DNA from: Tetranychus cinnabarinus
Taxonomy: Eukaryota; Arthropoda; Arachnida; Trombidiformes; Tetranychidae
Length of the DNA stretch: 64,000 bases
Direction of reading: 5' to 3'
NCBI GenBank assembly: GCA_022266195.1
Contig: WHVY01000002.1
Coordinates: forward strand, 4,541,001-4,605,000
Part shown: one piece after another, positions 24,594-35,613 of the stretch
How the letters are laid out: each line of letters begins with the position of its first letter
How positions within the stretch are numbered: position 1 is the stretch's first letter
Made by a program: the position numbers and the translations under genes
The notes under the pieces: model-generated
The model's database searches: none
Told to the model about the DNA's origin: nothing
The model's input: the letters and a program-made list of their open reading frames with translations, nothing else

Positions 24594-25274
24594 TTAAACT
24601 ACATTTAGGGTTTTATTTTTTGAGTCCTTTGAATCATCCTTATGCTCGTGGTTTTCATGTAACCCGTGAATCTGAACTCCAAATCCTATCTTGTGACGAC
24701 CAATGTTGATAGTTTTGAGTATATCAGTTATTTTCACTGTTTTACCTCGATATGATTTATGGATTGAACCAAGCTTGAAACTTGCCAAAGTATAATCAGT
24801 TGCGACGTTTTTCACCAAAAATGCAATGCTTCTCATCTTAACAGGAATGTCCCGGTGCTAGGACTTGGTTTGTGGTTTTTTAAGTTCAACATTTTTGTCT
24901 TGATGAGCTTTGACTATGGAAACAGAATCGTTCAACTTGACCGGAGACGATTTGATGATAGGAATTGTTGAGTTAGGTGTTGTTGTTGTGGTTGATGATG
25001 TGGTTGTTTGAAGTGGAGATTGGGTTGTTGAATTGAATTGAGTGTCCGATGAGTTTGTCACAGTCAATTGTTTGGTAAGCTTAGCAGCAGATTTCACGTG
25101 CTTTTTTTCAACTTTAAGAGGTAAAGGAGCAAAGTCATATTCATCAACGAACTTATAAGCATCTAATTCCTTTTCTTTCGGTGACTTGGTGGAAACTTCG
25201 CCCTGTTTAAACGATAGAGAGATGGAAATTATAGATGTAAAAATCAATATACTGAAGCCATAACCATTAAACAT
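24594..25274 (-). CDS. Secreted Thr/Ser-rich protein with in-frame TAG
   Basis: I do not recognise this family. The frame opens at 25274 with a signal peptide (MFNGYGFSILIFTSIISISL), then a charged segment (FVDEYDFAPLPLKVEKKH) and a mucin-like Thr/Ser tract. It ends at a TAG at 24860-24858 after 138 residues. The same frame continues beyond that stop for 87 more codons to 24594. Downstream it has a conserved-looking block with alternating hydrophobic and basic residues (IPVKMRSIAFLVKN, later GRHKIGFGVQIHGL). No intron that would remove the TAG is visible, since the only GT-AG pair near it is 28 nt apart and not in phase. It could be stop readthrough, a recent nonsense mutation, or a two-cistron transcript. 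Confidence 0.5.
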
Positions 25275-25600
25275 GATGAAGAATAGATGAAAAGTACACT
25301 CACTAGACCAGAATAAAAGACTGATGAAATGTTTGTTTCAACGTATAGTGTGAAACTAGGTTTGCAATTTTGATCTGACAACCTTTATAAGACTTGGAGG
25401 ACGAATGGAAAGGAGACGATTCGATGCTAGTATGATGATACTGAAGGAATTGTCGAGTTAGATGGAGATTCCGCTTTTGCCCATTTGTGGATATCATTGG
25501 TGTATAAAATATGAATGAGTACGACGAGATAACTAGATCAAATAAATGAAAATGCAAAATGAACAGATTCGCACGTTTTTTTCAAAGTTAATTTAAACGG

Positions 25601-25885
25601 TTGTTGCTGAAAAGGCACAATTGTTACATTTATGAACAAATTGTAAGCCACAAATGAGTTAAAACGGATGATTTTTTCAAATTTAGACTCTGTTGGTTTG
25701 AAGAGGCATGAAAACTGAGTTCATTTGTGTGATTTGTAAGTTTCTAAGATAGACAGTTTTCGAGAAAATCGCGTTCAAAGTTGAAACTTCAATCGCTTTC
25801 TGTACAATTATGGCCACAGAATTTTATATAAAATTCATCTAACTAATGTAAATTTTGATAGTCAACCAAAAAAAGCACTTAATGA
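25601..25885. repeat. Isolated arm of the fold-back repeat family
   Basis: This segment aligns by eye to the inner arm of the 13604-14407 element. Shared blocks include a near AAAACTGAGTTCATTTGTG, a TTTCGAGAAAATCG block, and a TTGATAGTCAACCA block. It is diverged and lacks a mirror arm nearby. A second copy in the same orientation begins near 26236. Confidence 0.65.
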
Positions 25886-26235
25886 CAATTGTTGCCTCAA
25901 CTATAATAAAAGATTAACCGTTTTCAAATGCATCATGGGCAGCTAATTTTTTTATTTCATAAGAATCGTATTTAGTTCAACTATCGATGAGGCTAAAGAA
26001 TGGTTCAAGCAGCCTTCTCGTGCAGTGCAAATAATTGGTAAATTTTTATTGTCTGAGCGAAGCGAAGACATATACGGTGAATTCGCGTTTTTTTGTGTAA
26101 CGATAACTCAAGAATAATAATCACGATTTTGATAAAATCTTCAGAATAGGTTCCTATAGGGGTCAAAATTTACTGTATAGTTTTTGGTAAAGATTGGCCC
26201 AGTCCCAAAATTTGGGGATATTTTATATCAATAGA

Positions 26236-26680
26236 GGGCGCCAACACAATTGTCACATTTATGCACAAATTAACACAAATGGGCAAAAACGGGTAAAAAT
26301 TGATTTCTTTCAAATTTAGATTCTGTTGGTTTGTAGGGACATAAAAACTGAGCCCATTTTTGCGATTTAAATTGATCCACAGTTTTTGAGAAAATTGAGT
26401 TCAAAGGTGAAACTTGGATAGCTTTTTGTACAATTATGAAGCAAATTTTTTGATGAAAATCATTTTACTGATGTAACTTTTGATGGTCAACCAGAAAATG
26501 CACTTATTTTGAGAGATAAAAATTTCTATTTCTGTACAAAAGTTAATTAGATTGTCAAAATAAGTGCATTTTCTGGTTGACCATCAAAAGTAAAATTATT
26601 TAAATGATTTTCATTAAAAAATCTACTTCCATAATTTCACAAAAAGCTATTCAAGTTTCACTTTTGACCCAAGTTACAAC
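26236..26680. mobile_element. Degenerate fold-back element copy
   Basis: A left arm (about 26236-26511) shares the AAAACTGAGCCCATTTTTGC block and GATGGTCAACCAGAAAATGC with the family. It is mirrored at 26555-26680, where CAAAATAAGTGCATTTTCTGG starts the inverted arm, around a loop of about 43 bases. The inverted arm is shorter and diverges towards its outer end, so this copy is truncated. No target duplication could be assigned. Confidence 0.65.
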
Positions 26681-27324
26681 TCTGGCCTCGATTCCATCAA
26701 TCGTAGAGATTTTTATGCTTGTAAAAGCCTACCAAGGCTCAACACTTAACTCAAATTCTCGAGTTTTTGTCTGCATTCCTTTTTAAATAAAAAAGTCTTT
26801 CGACAGCATCAACACACATAAAATTAAAAATATTTACAATTGCATATCAAAAGCTCAGACTACACTGTTTGCAGTAAATCTAGTTTACAATTAAAACTAA
26901 TCCTTTCAACTTTTGCACAAATGTGTTTATTGTTTGCTGGAATGATATCGAAAGTGTTTTACAGAACAAAACCATTTTGGCCACTATTGGCGATTTAACA
27001 TAATTAGATCTGACTAAATTTCATTAAGGTTTGAATTGAATTTACTTAATTGTGATTTAAATTTTAAAATCAAATCGAAATGTGAGACTTAAGGAATACT
27101 AATATCCGATACTATTTTGATTGAATCTCAGATCCGATATTTGGTTCACGTTTCTGTTTAAGTTTACAGTCATTGTAACACAGTGTAAATAATGTTTCTA
27201 AAATGTTGAAGTATTCAATTTTTAATCATTGAAATTTAATTTTTCTTTTGTTATATTTGGACTTAGCATTGATTGAGTTGTGTCATTGTAATACGCTGCC
27301 TGGTTGACAAGCAACTGTCCTAAA

Positions 27325-29140
27325 ATGATGCTCACAATAATTAAGGCAAGTTTTTTACTTGCTTTTGGGTTCATTATTCGGATGTTTTTGATTACCAGTT
27401 CATACCAGAAAATGATCGCTGATAGAGTAGAGGTTTCAACTCCAGTCAATTCTTGGAGAAGAGGTAAAGTAATTCCGTATATTCCACTAATTTCCTTATC
27501 AGACAATCAGATCTAATGTATCTTTATGAACTATTTTTTTCCAGCTGTTGAAGGAGTTACTTTGATGAAGCTGAATATTTCACCATATGAAGGAGATACT
27601 TTTCACGAAGTTCCACTCTTTCTTCAATTTTATCATTTTCTGCTGACAAACTTTGAACAGTGGATACCTCTTATATTTGCCATCATTGACATACTTACTG
27701 GACTTTGTCTCAGCGTGGCTAGTTATAATCAATTGAAGACTATAAAAAGATGGGAAAAGATGAGGCTGTCAAAGCTGCCATCATCTGATGCCAAGAAATT
27801 GGAAATACCAGAGAAAAGTATTGCTCAATTAAGCTTCCGAGTGTTAGCAATCTACCTGTTTCTTCCATATTCAATAATGGCATGTACTGCTCAAACAACA
27901 TCTGTGTTAATCAACTTTTTAGTTAGCCTTACGATGTTGTTTATAAGTTTTGGTTGGCGAGTTATCGCTTGTTCATTGGTCGCTCTACTAACTTATCATT
28001 CATTTTATCCAATTTTACTGATTTTCCCTGTTCTTATGGTTTCTGAGAAAACCAATCAAAAAGGGTAAGCAATATTATCTTGTAGCAAGAAAATTAGTTA
28101 ATTTATCTCACGCTGATTCATAATTTATATTCTTTAATCTCTCTTTTAGAAAATCATTTACATATGCTTCAAAAAGCTCGTGTTTCTCATTGATATCATG
28201 TTCAATTGCAACTCTTCTTCTTATCTCCATTTTTGTTATGATTTCAAAATCGATCACTGGATCATATGATTTCTTTTCGTCAACATATTACTTCTTGTAA
28301 GGTTCAATTCCTATTCAACTTAAGATACATTATCTAATGATTGTCTTTCTTTTCTAATAGACTATCCGTCCCAGACTTTACTCCTAACATTGGACTCTTT
28401 TGGTATTTTTTTGCTGAAATGTTTGATCAATTTCGTGAATTCTTTCTATGGACATTCCAAATAAATTCTTTTGTTTACTCAATTCCTCTTTCATTAACTT
28501 TAAAGTAAGCAAAAATTCATAAATATTCTATTACATTTCATTAATTTGCTTTTATTAATTTTCTATTTCCAGGAACAATCCAAATTTCTTCTTCTTGATC
28601 ACCCTCATTCTGCTTTCCCTTTTCAAACCATATCCATCCGTTAGTGATTTAGCTATTTATTTAGCTTTATTACCACAATGGACACATTTATTTACATGTA
28701 AGACAACCTTAAAAATCTTTTAATGCTATTTCCTTCAAATTTATTCATTTTGCAAACTTTTTTTATTGATTTATTTAGATATGAAACAAGGACTTCTTGT
28801 CGCTTGTGTGTTTATTTCCTGTAGTGTTCTTGCCCCTCTCATGTGGCATATGTGGATAATTTTAGGAACAGCAAATTCAAATTACTATTTTGGAGTTACA
28901 TTGGCGTATAATGTTGGTCAAGTAAGAATCATATTGTGACGAAACTTCATCGTCTATTCCTCCATTCTTTATTTTTTCATTTTTAAAATTTACTTAAAAT
29001 TAATGCATTTTATTTCTTTGCAGATTTTTTTAATCACTGATTTACTCTTTGCTTACTTGAAGCGTGAATTCTATCTGTCTAACGGAATCAAAGTCGATGA
29101 TAAAGATAAACCATTGAAACTCGAGCTGTCTGCTGAATAA
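27325..29140 (+). CDS. PIGU: GPI transamidase subunit PIG-U
   Basis: Seven exons (27325-27463, 27545-28064, 28150-28296, 28361-28504, 28573-28697, 28779-28921, 29024-29140) join in phase to 444 residues, close to the length of animal PIG-U. Family landmarks are NSWRRAVEGV at the first junction, SPYEGDTFHEVPL, FFSSTYYF then PDFTPNIGLFWYFFAEMFDQF, PSVSDLAIYLALLPQW, and near the end YNVGQIFLITDLLFAYLKREF. It is a multi-pass ER membrane protein and part of the complex that cleaves the C-terminal signal of precursor proteins and attaches the GPI anchor. AATAAA at 29246-29251 follows the stop by about 105 bases. It converges on the RSBN1-type gene. Confidence 0.95.
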
Positions 29141-29245
29141 GCAAACCATTACTGTATAGAACTAATTATTCTGTTGGAATGAAGAAATTGATCTGAATCC
29201 GTCTCAATTCATTCTGGCTCATGGATAAACAGCTCATTTAAAAGA

Positions 29246-29251
29246 AATAAA
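29246..29251 (+). terminator. Polyadenylation signal of PIG-U
   Basis: AATAAA lies about 105 bases after the stop codon in the sense direction of the gene. Confidence 0.6.
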
Positions 29252-30581
29252 AAGTTAATTCAAAGGGTGCGTAAGGCTACTATGTAACACGAAGACCATG
29301 AACATAAAAATCGTTAATATGTTCCAATTAATTATTGGTTAATGATAAAAGGGAGACAAACAGTTTGATAACTTTTCTGATGACGAAAATCGTGAAACAT
29401 TTTCTGGTCATTCATTTACTGTAATTGATATTTATTCTCAACTCAGAATGATCTCGTATGATTTTTCAAAAATTACACATCGGAATTGTCTCCTTTTCCT
29501 ATCATAAATTAACTATTTTTTTAGTCTTTCACATTATTTTGTGTACTCCAAGATTATCTTTTGGATTAACAATAAATTTGTTTAGATGAAAAATGGATTG
29601 TTTTGACTAACAAAGTAATTACAATTTATTATAACTTTGACATATATTTACAATAAAATAAAAGTGAAAACCAGAGTGAGAAAAAAATTGGGAAAAGAGC
29701 ATAAATGAATGATTTTGTCGATTAAGTTTTTAGGGTTAGAATCAACTAACATAGCTACGCGAAAGTACGGGCCATGAGTTATGAATGATTTTTCTTATAT
29801 AATCATTGTTTGCTATTTAATACATTTATCATTTAATTTGAATAGTCAAACTTTTTAGATAAAGAGGACATGGGAATTTGGGTGCATCCTTTTTTTGGTA
29901 GACTTTGTTTTCTTTTCTTTTGAAACATGTTGAAATAATAGGCTTGAAGTTGTTGATACATCTGTAAGTGGACTATAATAAAAGAAAGGTGAAAATTTGG
30001 TGCAAATTTGAACAAAAGGAGAACTTTAGTTGCATTACGTTAGGAAATGAATGAGATGTCATTTCTTTTCTTCTCCACTTGTTAGTTATGAAGATCAAAT
30101 TCTGGACCATTTTAATGTTAAACGGAATTCACAATTCAAAAAACCACCGAGAAATCTGTTCCAACAGCCTAATATTTCAGTCAAATTCCTCTCATTGTCT
30201 TAGATGCAAATTTTAAACAAAATTTAGAGTTGAGAGCATTTACACAAAAAATCAAATGTTGAGATTATAACTTGTAAGATTCGATGAAAAAATGCCAATA
30301 ACAGTTTTGATTTGATAAAGCTGAGTGCCAATCAGGTTCAAAAATCATTGATTTTCTCTCTGTTTTCATTTTGCAGTTCACTATTCATCCAAACAAGAAA
30401 TGAGTAATGATGATTTATAAACTATACGTATTTCAGCGTTCTTTTTACAATCAGAATCCAATGAATTTATCGGCTGGTTAACGAGCGAGAAAAATTGAGG
30501 ATTTGAGGACATAAATGGTGGGAATTTATGGGTCTTTGTTTAACCGGGTAATTTTGTTTAGAAGATCCATTAGAAGTACAA
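29252..30581. other. Convergent 3' intergenic region
   Basis: This is the gap between the ends of PIG-U and the RSBN1-type gene. It contains T-rich and A-rich stretches fitting 3' UTRs of both. No gene was recognised; a 60-codon frame at 29833-30015 lacks support. Confidence 0.4.
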
Positions 30582-33252
30582 TTATACAATGTCAACATTT
30601 TCTGATATTTTGGCGGTGATTTCACAAACAGCCTCAGTTTCAATATCAAGTGTTTGTGCCACTTCAGGTTCATCACCATCTTTGGTCAAAATTGCCATCT
30701 CTTTGTGTGTATCTACAACTCCATCAATCAAAATATCCTGAGCAACGGCTATTTTGGAGTCAATGATGACTTTTTGATCACTTAAATCTTCATGCAAAGC
30801 AATGCTGACAATATCTTTGGAGACATCGGGGTCGATAATAATTTTTTCTTCCTCTTCTTCGATTTCTTCTTCAATTCTACTTTCTCTCCTTTCATCATCT
30901 ATTTCTTTGGTACTCAGAGAAGGAGTTTGTTCTTGCACTTCTTCAAATGTCAAAATTTCTTCTTTGATCTCTTCACCTGTGTGCAAGTCTTCAGTTATCA
31001 GTGTTTGATTATCATTCAGAGCAGGTAGTCCCGGCAGTGAAACATTTGATTTTTTGATAAGTAGTTTTTCTTCTCTTTTCGTCCTACCTCGTTTTATATT
31101 ACCGCAACCTTCCGGTTTTTGTTTAACGTTTCGACAATTACTGAGAACTGGAGGTGCAGTTGGTTCATGTTCCGCTGATTGTTCAATGGATGAAACTGAA
31201 GATGTGGAGAGAGAACGATGTTTATGAGATGAGCGAGATGCAGCTGAACGAGAGGGCGATGAAGAGGCTTTGCTTTTCTTCTCTCCGTCAGATGAATTAG
31301 ATCTTTGGCGATGATGATTTTCATTGAGATGCTTAACTTTTTTACGGTGATATCCAGCACCAAGATCAGCTGAATGATTCTCTTCAGTTGTTTCCTCAAA
31401 ATCAACCTTTCTTTTAGCTTTCTCGATTTTCTTGCGTTGCTGTACCTGATTCTCTGAGTTTGGTTGTGGTATTGGATTATCACAGTTTCCTTTTTCTTTA
31501 TAGTATTGGCGTAATCTTACATGCCAAGCAATGGAAGCAACTGCTGTTACGGTTCTGAATTGATGAATTATATTACGAGGTAAAAAATAAATATCATTAT
31601 CATAAAGATGAAGTCGAGCATATTTTATGCCATCCCTTCGTAACTGATTCAATTTTGCATCCTCAACCCATTGAATACATTGTGATACAGGTGGCTCGTG
31701 TAAGTCAAGCTGAAGTTTTTCAACCAATTCATCAAAATATGCAGCATCAAATGCAACAACGTCCTTAACTATACGATTTGAGGTATGTGGCTCATTGAAA
31801 TGAACTGCTTTCATAACTCCAACAGCAGCAGTTGTGTGCCTATCAAATCCTTGACCAACTTGGTCAGCATGGCAACGAGTTCTATCTTCGAACATTATCT
31901 CCCTTGGATCTGTGGCTCTCCTTAATGTTAAACTTTTTAGTTCATTTAAACGTCCTCCTCTTCCCTTATTTGGTGTTTTAGATCCGAGATCAGCAGTAGG
32001 TATAAGTTGTTCACCGGGTCGTATCCAAAGGATAGGACCATCATTGCTTTCTTCAGGTGAACTCAATCTTAGATTACTTAAATGGCCCCATGGCATTATT
32101 AATTTAAGAAAAGGATTTTTTTTCAAAATTGAAAGAAACTTTGGAAAGTAACCTCCAACTTCTTCATGTGCAGTTCCAACAAGACTTAGTTGATGAAGTG
32201 GTCCAGCTCTGAAAGTACCATTGCAATAATTTTTATGAACAGATTCTCTATATGCTGACATAGTTGTTGTCTCTATATCAGACCCTGAGTGACCAATAAT
32301 ACCAGTTTTGACAACTAAGTTAGGATGATTATCAGCAAAGTAGTCCATAAAATCCGGTAGATGACAGGCTCCATTATGGACCACAGTTATTACATATTTG
32401 GCGATTCCAAGTGGCTCTTCTCTGAAATTGAGAAAAACACAAGATTATTGTTAGCTATTCTATATGGTTTTGAAGCAGTCATTTACAACCAACGATGGTC
32501 TAAAATAATTATGTAATGAAACTCAATTGATTGATATCCAGTCGAAGTGAACAAATATTGAGCAATAAGAATTGTAATAGACCTATTCAACACAATAAAA
32601 CATTGTTTTACCTGAAGGATTCCTTTAAGAATTCAAGAGCCAATTCAGTCTTCTCATTTGGCGGTAGATTATATATTTCATCCCAATATAATTTTAATAT
32701 TTTACCACCTCCATTGGGATGCTCTTCCAGTCTTATGTATTTTCCATATTTTAAATGAGACAATTCATAAGCAGGTAACGGAAGTCTTGCCATTCGAAAG
32801 GACAAGCTTAATTCCTTTTTCATGTATGATATCTTGGAGGCTAAATACTGATCCATTTTACATTGGATCCTGACATTACAGACTTGTTTCTTTTTACATC
32901 GAGCACACATTGATGAGGAAGAGGATGAGGAAGTGGTTACATTAGTCAAAGAAACTGTCGATGTTGTGGTTGATGATGATGTTAATGCATTGATGGTAGA
33001 AGATTTGGTAGAAACTGTGTTGGATGATTGTAAATGGTTTATTGATTTTGATGATAATGCACCACTGGTAACAACCGACGGTGCAGCTGATGTTTCCTCA
33101 ACAGGTAATGAGTTGACTGGTATTGTTGTTAAATTGGCATTAATTGTTACATTGTGTTTATTTACATTGGTACCACTTTCACTTAATGGTTCTTTCCGAA
33201 AAACAACCGGAGACACCAAACAGGTATCAACGAATGTCGCTGATTTCTCCAT
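30582..33252 (-). CDS. RSBN1/KDM9-type histone H4K20me2 demethylase
   Basis: Two exons are visible: 33282-32612 (open frame) and 32421-30582, joined in phase 2. The conserved core starts in exon 1 at YLASKISYMKKELSLSF. It continues through LPPNEKTELALEFLKESFR into EEPLGIAKYVITVVHNGACHLPDFMDYF. The JmjC-like part carries PGEQLIPTADLG, VVAFDAAYFDELVEKLQ and DNDIYFLPRNIIHQFRTVTAVASIAWHVR. These are hallmarks of round spermatid basic protein 1 and of C. elegans DPY-21, a nuclear H4K20me2 demethylase. The C-terminal half is basic then acidic low complexity. The first in-frame ATG is at 33252 (826 residues), but an acceptor-like TGAAAG near 33277 could join an upstream exon, so the N-terminus is uncertain. 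Confidence 0.88.
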
Positions 33253-34101
33253 CACATCTAAGCCTTCTAAATCATCTTTCACATTGAATAAACAAACAAA
33301 AAGAGATAATCACATAATAGTCTAACATTAAATAATTAAACTTGATGCATTGTGTGAAAAAACATCGAGATGATCAAACATAAAGAAAAAAAATATATTG
33401 GTTACCAGATAAACCAGGGGACCAATACCATATTATGAACTGTCTGCAACAAAACAACTCAACTGGTGGAGAAAATATAAACAACAATTTAACAGTTGCT
33501 TAATTAGTCATTTATTTTACAGTAATAAAAATTCCGATTTAATTACCATTGTAAGCAATTGTGGATATTTAAGCAAATCATTTAAAAAAATTTCGAAATT
33601 TTCAATCCTTTTAATTTACTCTTCAAACGATTGTTATAGCTTCTCCTGTTTAACGTGTGTGTTAAAGGTACGACGCTTTTTTACACGCCAAATGGCCAAA
33701 AACAAATATCGCTAATACAAAGCCTTGCTGCCCAAAGGACATACTGCAAAAACTTTGAATTTCGAGTTGAGAGTAGTGACTTCAGGGGGTAGGAGCATAA
33801 ATACTGATTGTTGTTGCTATTAAAAATTTAATACATGTATTACGTTGAATTTGACAAGGAAAATGGCATTTTGCTCGAGTCCAGAGCTGAAATTCAGATA
33901 TGAAAATTAGTCAAATGCGATTGAATTTATTTAATAAATGCTTACCAACAGTTTTACCAATTTTTAAAGCGCAACATCTTTTTGGGTTTGATTTGTTTTT
34001 CGGTAACAGCACATTTAATTGCATTGCCAACAAGACGACCAAGTACTTCACTGTTTGCAGCGCAAAGAAAGATGTTAACCATAGTAATCGATAATTTAAC
34101 A
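33253..34101. other. 5' region of the RSBN1-type gene with repeat debris
   Basis: This contains the likely promoter and 5' UTR, an inverted-repeat fragment at 33732-33772, and a partial lipase copy from 33842 onwards. Confidence 0.5.
33732..33772. repeat. Left member of a distant inverted pair
   Basis: A 41-bp segment (CCAAAGGACATAC, then AACTTTGA and TCGAGTTGAGA) matches the reverse complement of 35573-35613 with a few mismatches. The pair flanks the lipase gene and its partial copy. Confidence 0.65.
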
Positions 34102-34103
34102 TC
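33842..34103 (-). pseudogene. Partial tandem copy of the lipase gene, catalytic segment deleted
   Basis: This region repeats the lipase segment at 34205-34529, with both the exon end, the donor GTAAGC, the short intron and the start of the next exon (GCTCTGGACTCGAGC). Compared with that copy it lacks about 70 bases that encode the GHSAG nucleophile motif. The deletion ends fall in a shared AGAT. The copied fragment starts in the middle of the coding region (VNIFLCAANSEV equivalent), has no start codon, and its last exon stops after SNST. It is a broken duplicate. Confidence 0.8.
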
Positions 34104-34967
34104 ATTGAAAGATAATTGCTCTTAAATCACTCAAAAAGAGAACTGGAAAATTGAATGTCGAGAGGACTCTAGTAACATGAGTAGCATCACCCTTTTCAGG
34201 AAACTTGCGATTTGATAAGGCGAATGGCGATGTGCTCGAGTCCAAAGCTGAAAATTAGAAATAAAAATTAGCCAAATGTGATTGAATTTATTTAATAAAT
34301 GCTTACCAACAGTTTCACCAATTTTTATCAAGCAACATCTTCTAAGGTGTTCAGCAGCAAAAGCAGTTGCATGAGAACCAGCGCTATGTCCAGCAAATAA
34401 TATCTTTTTAGGGTTGATTCGTTTTTCTGTAACAGCATATTTAATTGCATTGCCAACAAGACGACCAAGTACTTCACTGTTAGCAGCACAAAGAAAGATG
34501 TTAACCATAGTAATCGATACTTTACCAAACATTCTTGGGTTGGCACCACGAGTCCAATCGATCAAAATGACTTGATCGTATTTATGAAACAAAGCTAATC
34601 CAACTGCAAATGTTAATTTATCAGCATAAGCTGCGAAACAACCATGAGCATAAAAGGCTAAGTTGGTTCCTGGTCTTAGATCTTTCAAAGTACCAAATTG
34701 ACTTTTCTTAACTTTCGGTGTCATCAGGTGATAAGTTGCGTTTACTTCTTCGGGTGAATCGGCACATATTGAAATTGGTGGGACTAAGATGATCATAAGA
34801 GAGATGAATGGAGTTATGCAGCCAATTTCAGGGTAACACGTAACTGTGAAACAGGGAAGAACGGCATTTATATTAATGATTGGATCAGCATAGGAAGAAA
34901 GGGCTAGAAATAGAAGTGTCCCAAAAATGAGAACCAAAATGGACAATTTCGATGGTATAAAGACCAT
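34102..34967 (-). CDS. Truncated lipase-like protein (pancreatic lipase family)
   Basis: Two exons (34967-34307, 34247-34102) join in phase to 268 residues. A signal peptide (LSILVLIFGTLLFLALSSYA) is followed by an alpha/beta-hydrolase core: NLAFYAHGCFAAYADK, VILIDWTRGAN, then the nucleophile elbow FAGHSAGSHATAFAAEHL. After the short intron comes VALDSSTSPFAL, placed where the family has its catalytic Asp. The family normally continues with a catalytic His and another 80 or more residues. Here the reading frame ends soon after LSTFNFP, so the His is missing. The gene is likely a truncated paralog, non-enzymatic or a pseudogene. It lies between repeat arms, beside its own partial copy. Confidence 0.7.
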
Positions 34968-35329
34968 GTTTCAACCCACAAGTTGTCAACGAGACATCGA
35001 GGTGGAAGCAGATGAAGATCAAGTTCATGATCATTACTTAGCAAGCTGAGCCTCAATATTTCGAGAATGACATTCCCTAAAATAGTCATTCTTTGACCAA
35101 ACATTAGATTTTATTATGGGCTAAATGAAAGAATACATTTAATGAACATCTTCCGGCACACAAGATTTGTACTTGAAGTTACCAAGAGCTCCAATCAATC
35201 AAAATTTTTCTGCCAAAATCAAGAGAACTGTTGATAAATTGAAAAAAGTATTCAATCGTTGATGTATCCACTAATTTTTATGGACAAATAATACAGCTAT
35301 ATGTAAGTTTCAGCTCCTTAATTCTTACA
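34968..35329. other. Upstream region of the lipase-like gene
   Basis: The likely promoter of the lipase-like gene lies here. No separate feature is recognised; the overlapping 66-codon frame at 34904-35104 is a shadow. Confidence 0.35.
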
Positions 35330-35613
35330 GAATGCGTTCGATGTTACTGAAAATCGAAGTTAGCTGTTTTACAGGCAACAGAAAATTTTATTCTCAAAAT
35401 AAGTGCATTTTCTGGCTGAACATCGAAAGTCACATCAATAATGAGCTTCATGAGAAAAATCTGCTTCCAAAATCGCATTTAAAGCGATCCAAGTAACTTT
35501 GAGCTCGATTTTCTCGAAATTTTTCAATAGCACTAATGGACTCAGTTTTAATGTTCCTACAAAACAAAAAAGTCTCAACTCGAAAGTCAAAGTTTCTGCC
35601 GTATGTCCTTTGG
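35330..35613. repeat. Right arm of the fold-back family beside the lipase gene
   Basis: This aligns by eye with the right arm of the 13604-14407 element: GAAAATCGAAGT, ATTCTCAAAATAAG, CATCGAAAGTCACATCA, TCGATTTTCTCGA and AATGGACTCAGTTTTAATG occur in the same order. Its outer end (35573-35613) differs from that element and pairs with 33732-33772 instead. Confidence 0.7.

Larger units (their letters stand above)
25275..27324. other. Repeat-dominated intergenic region
   Basis: Apart from the two fold-back segments, a stretch at about 26054-26220 stands out. It contains the near-repeat GAGCGAAGCGAAGACA, a GAATTCGCG, and the phrase TTCCTATAGGGGTC, in less AT-rich context than its surroundings. 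It may be a fragment of another mobile element. No gene is supported here. Confidence 0.45.

Noticed and set aside
24836..24864. A 28-base GT-AG pair around the TAG of the secreted-protein gene as a tiny intron
   Set aside because: It is far shorter than any other intron here, its donor GTCCTA is poor, and removal would break the reading frame.
30792..31028. Plus-strand Phe/Ser-rich frames
   Set aside because: Shadow of the Glu-rich segment of the RSBN1-type gene on the other strand.
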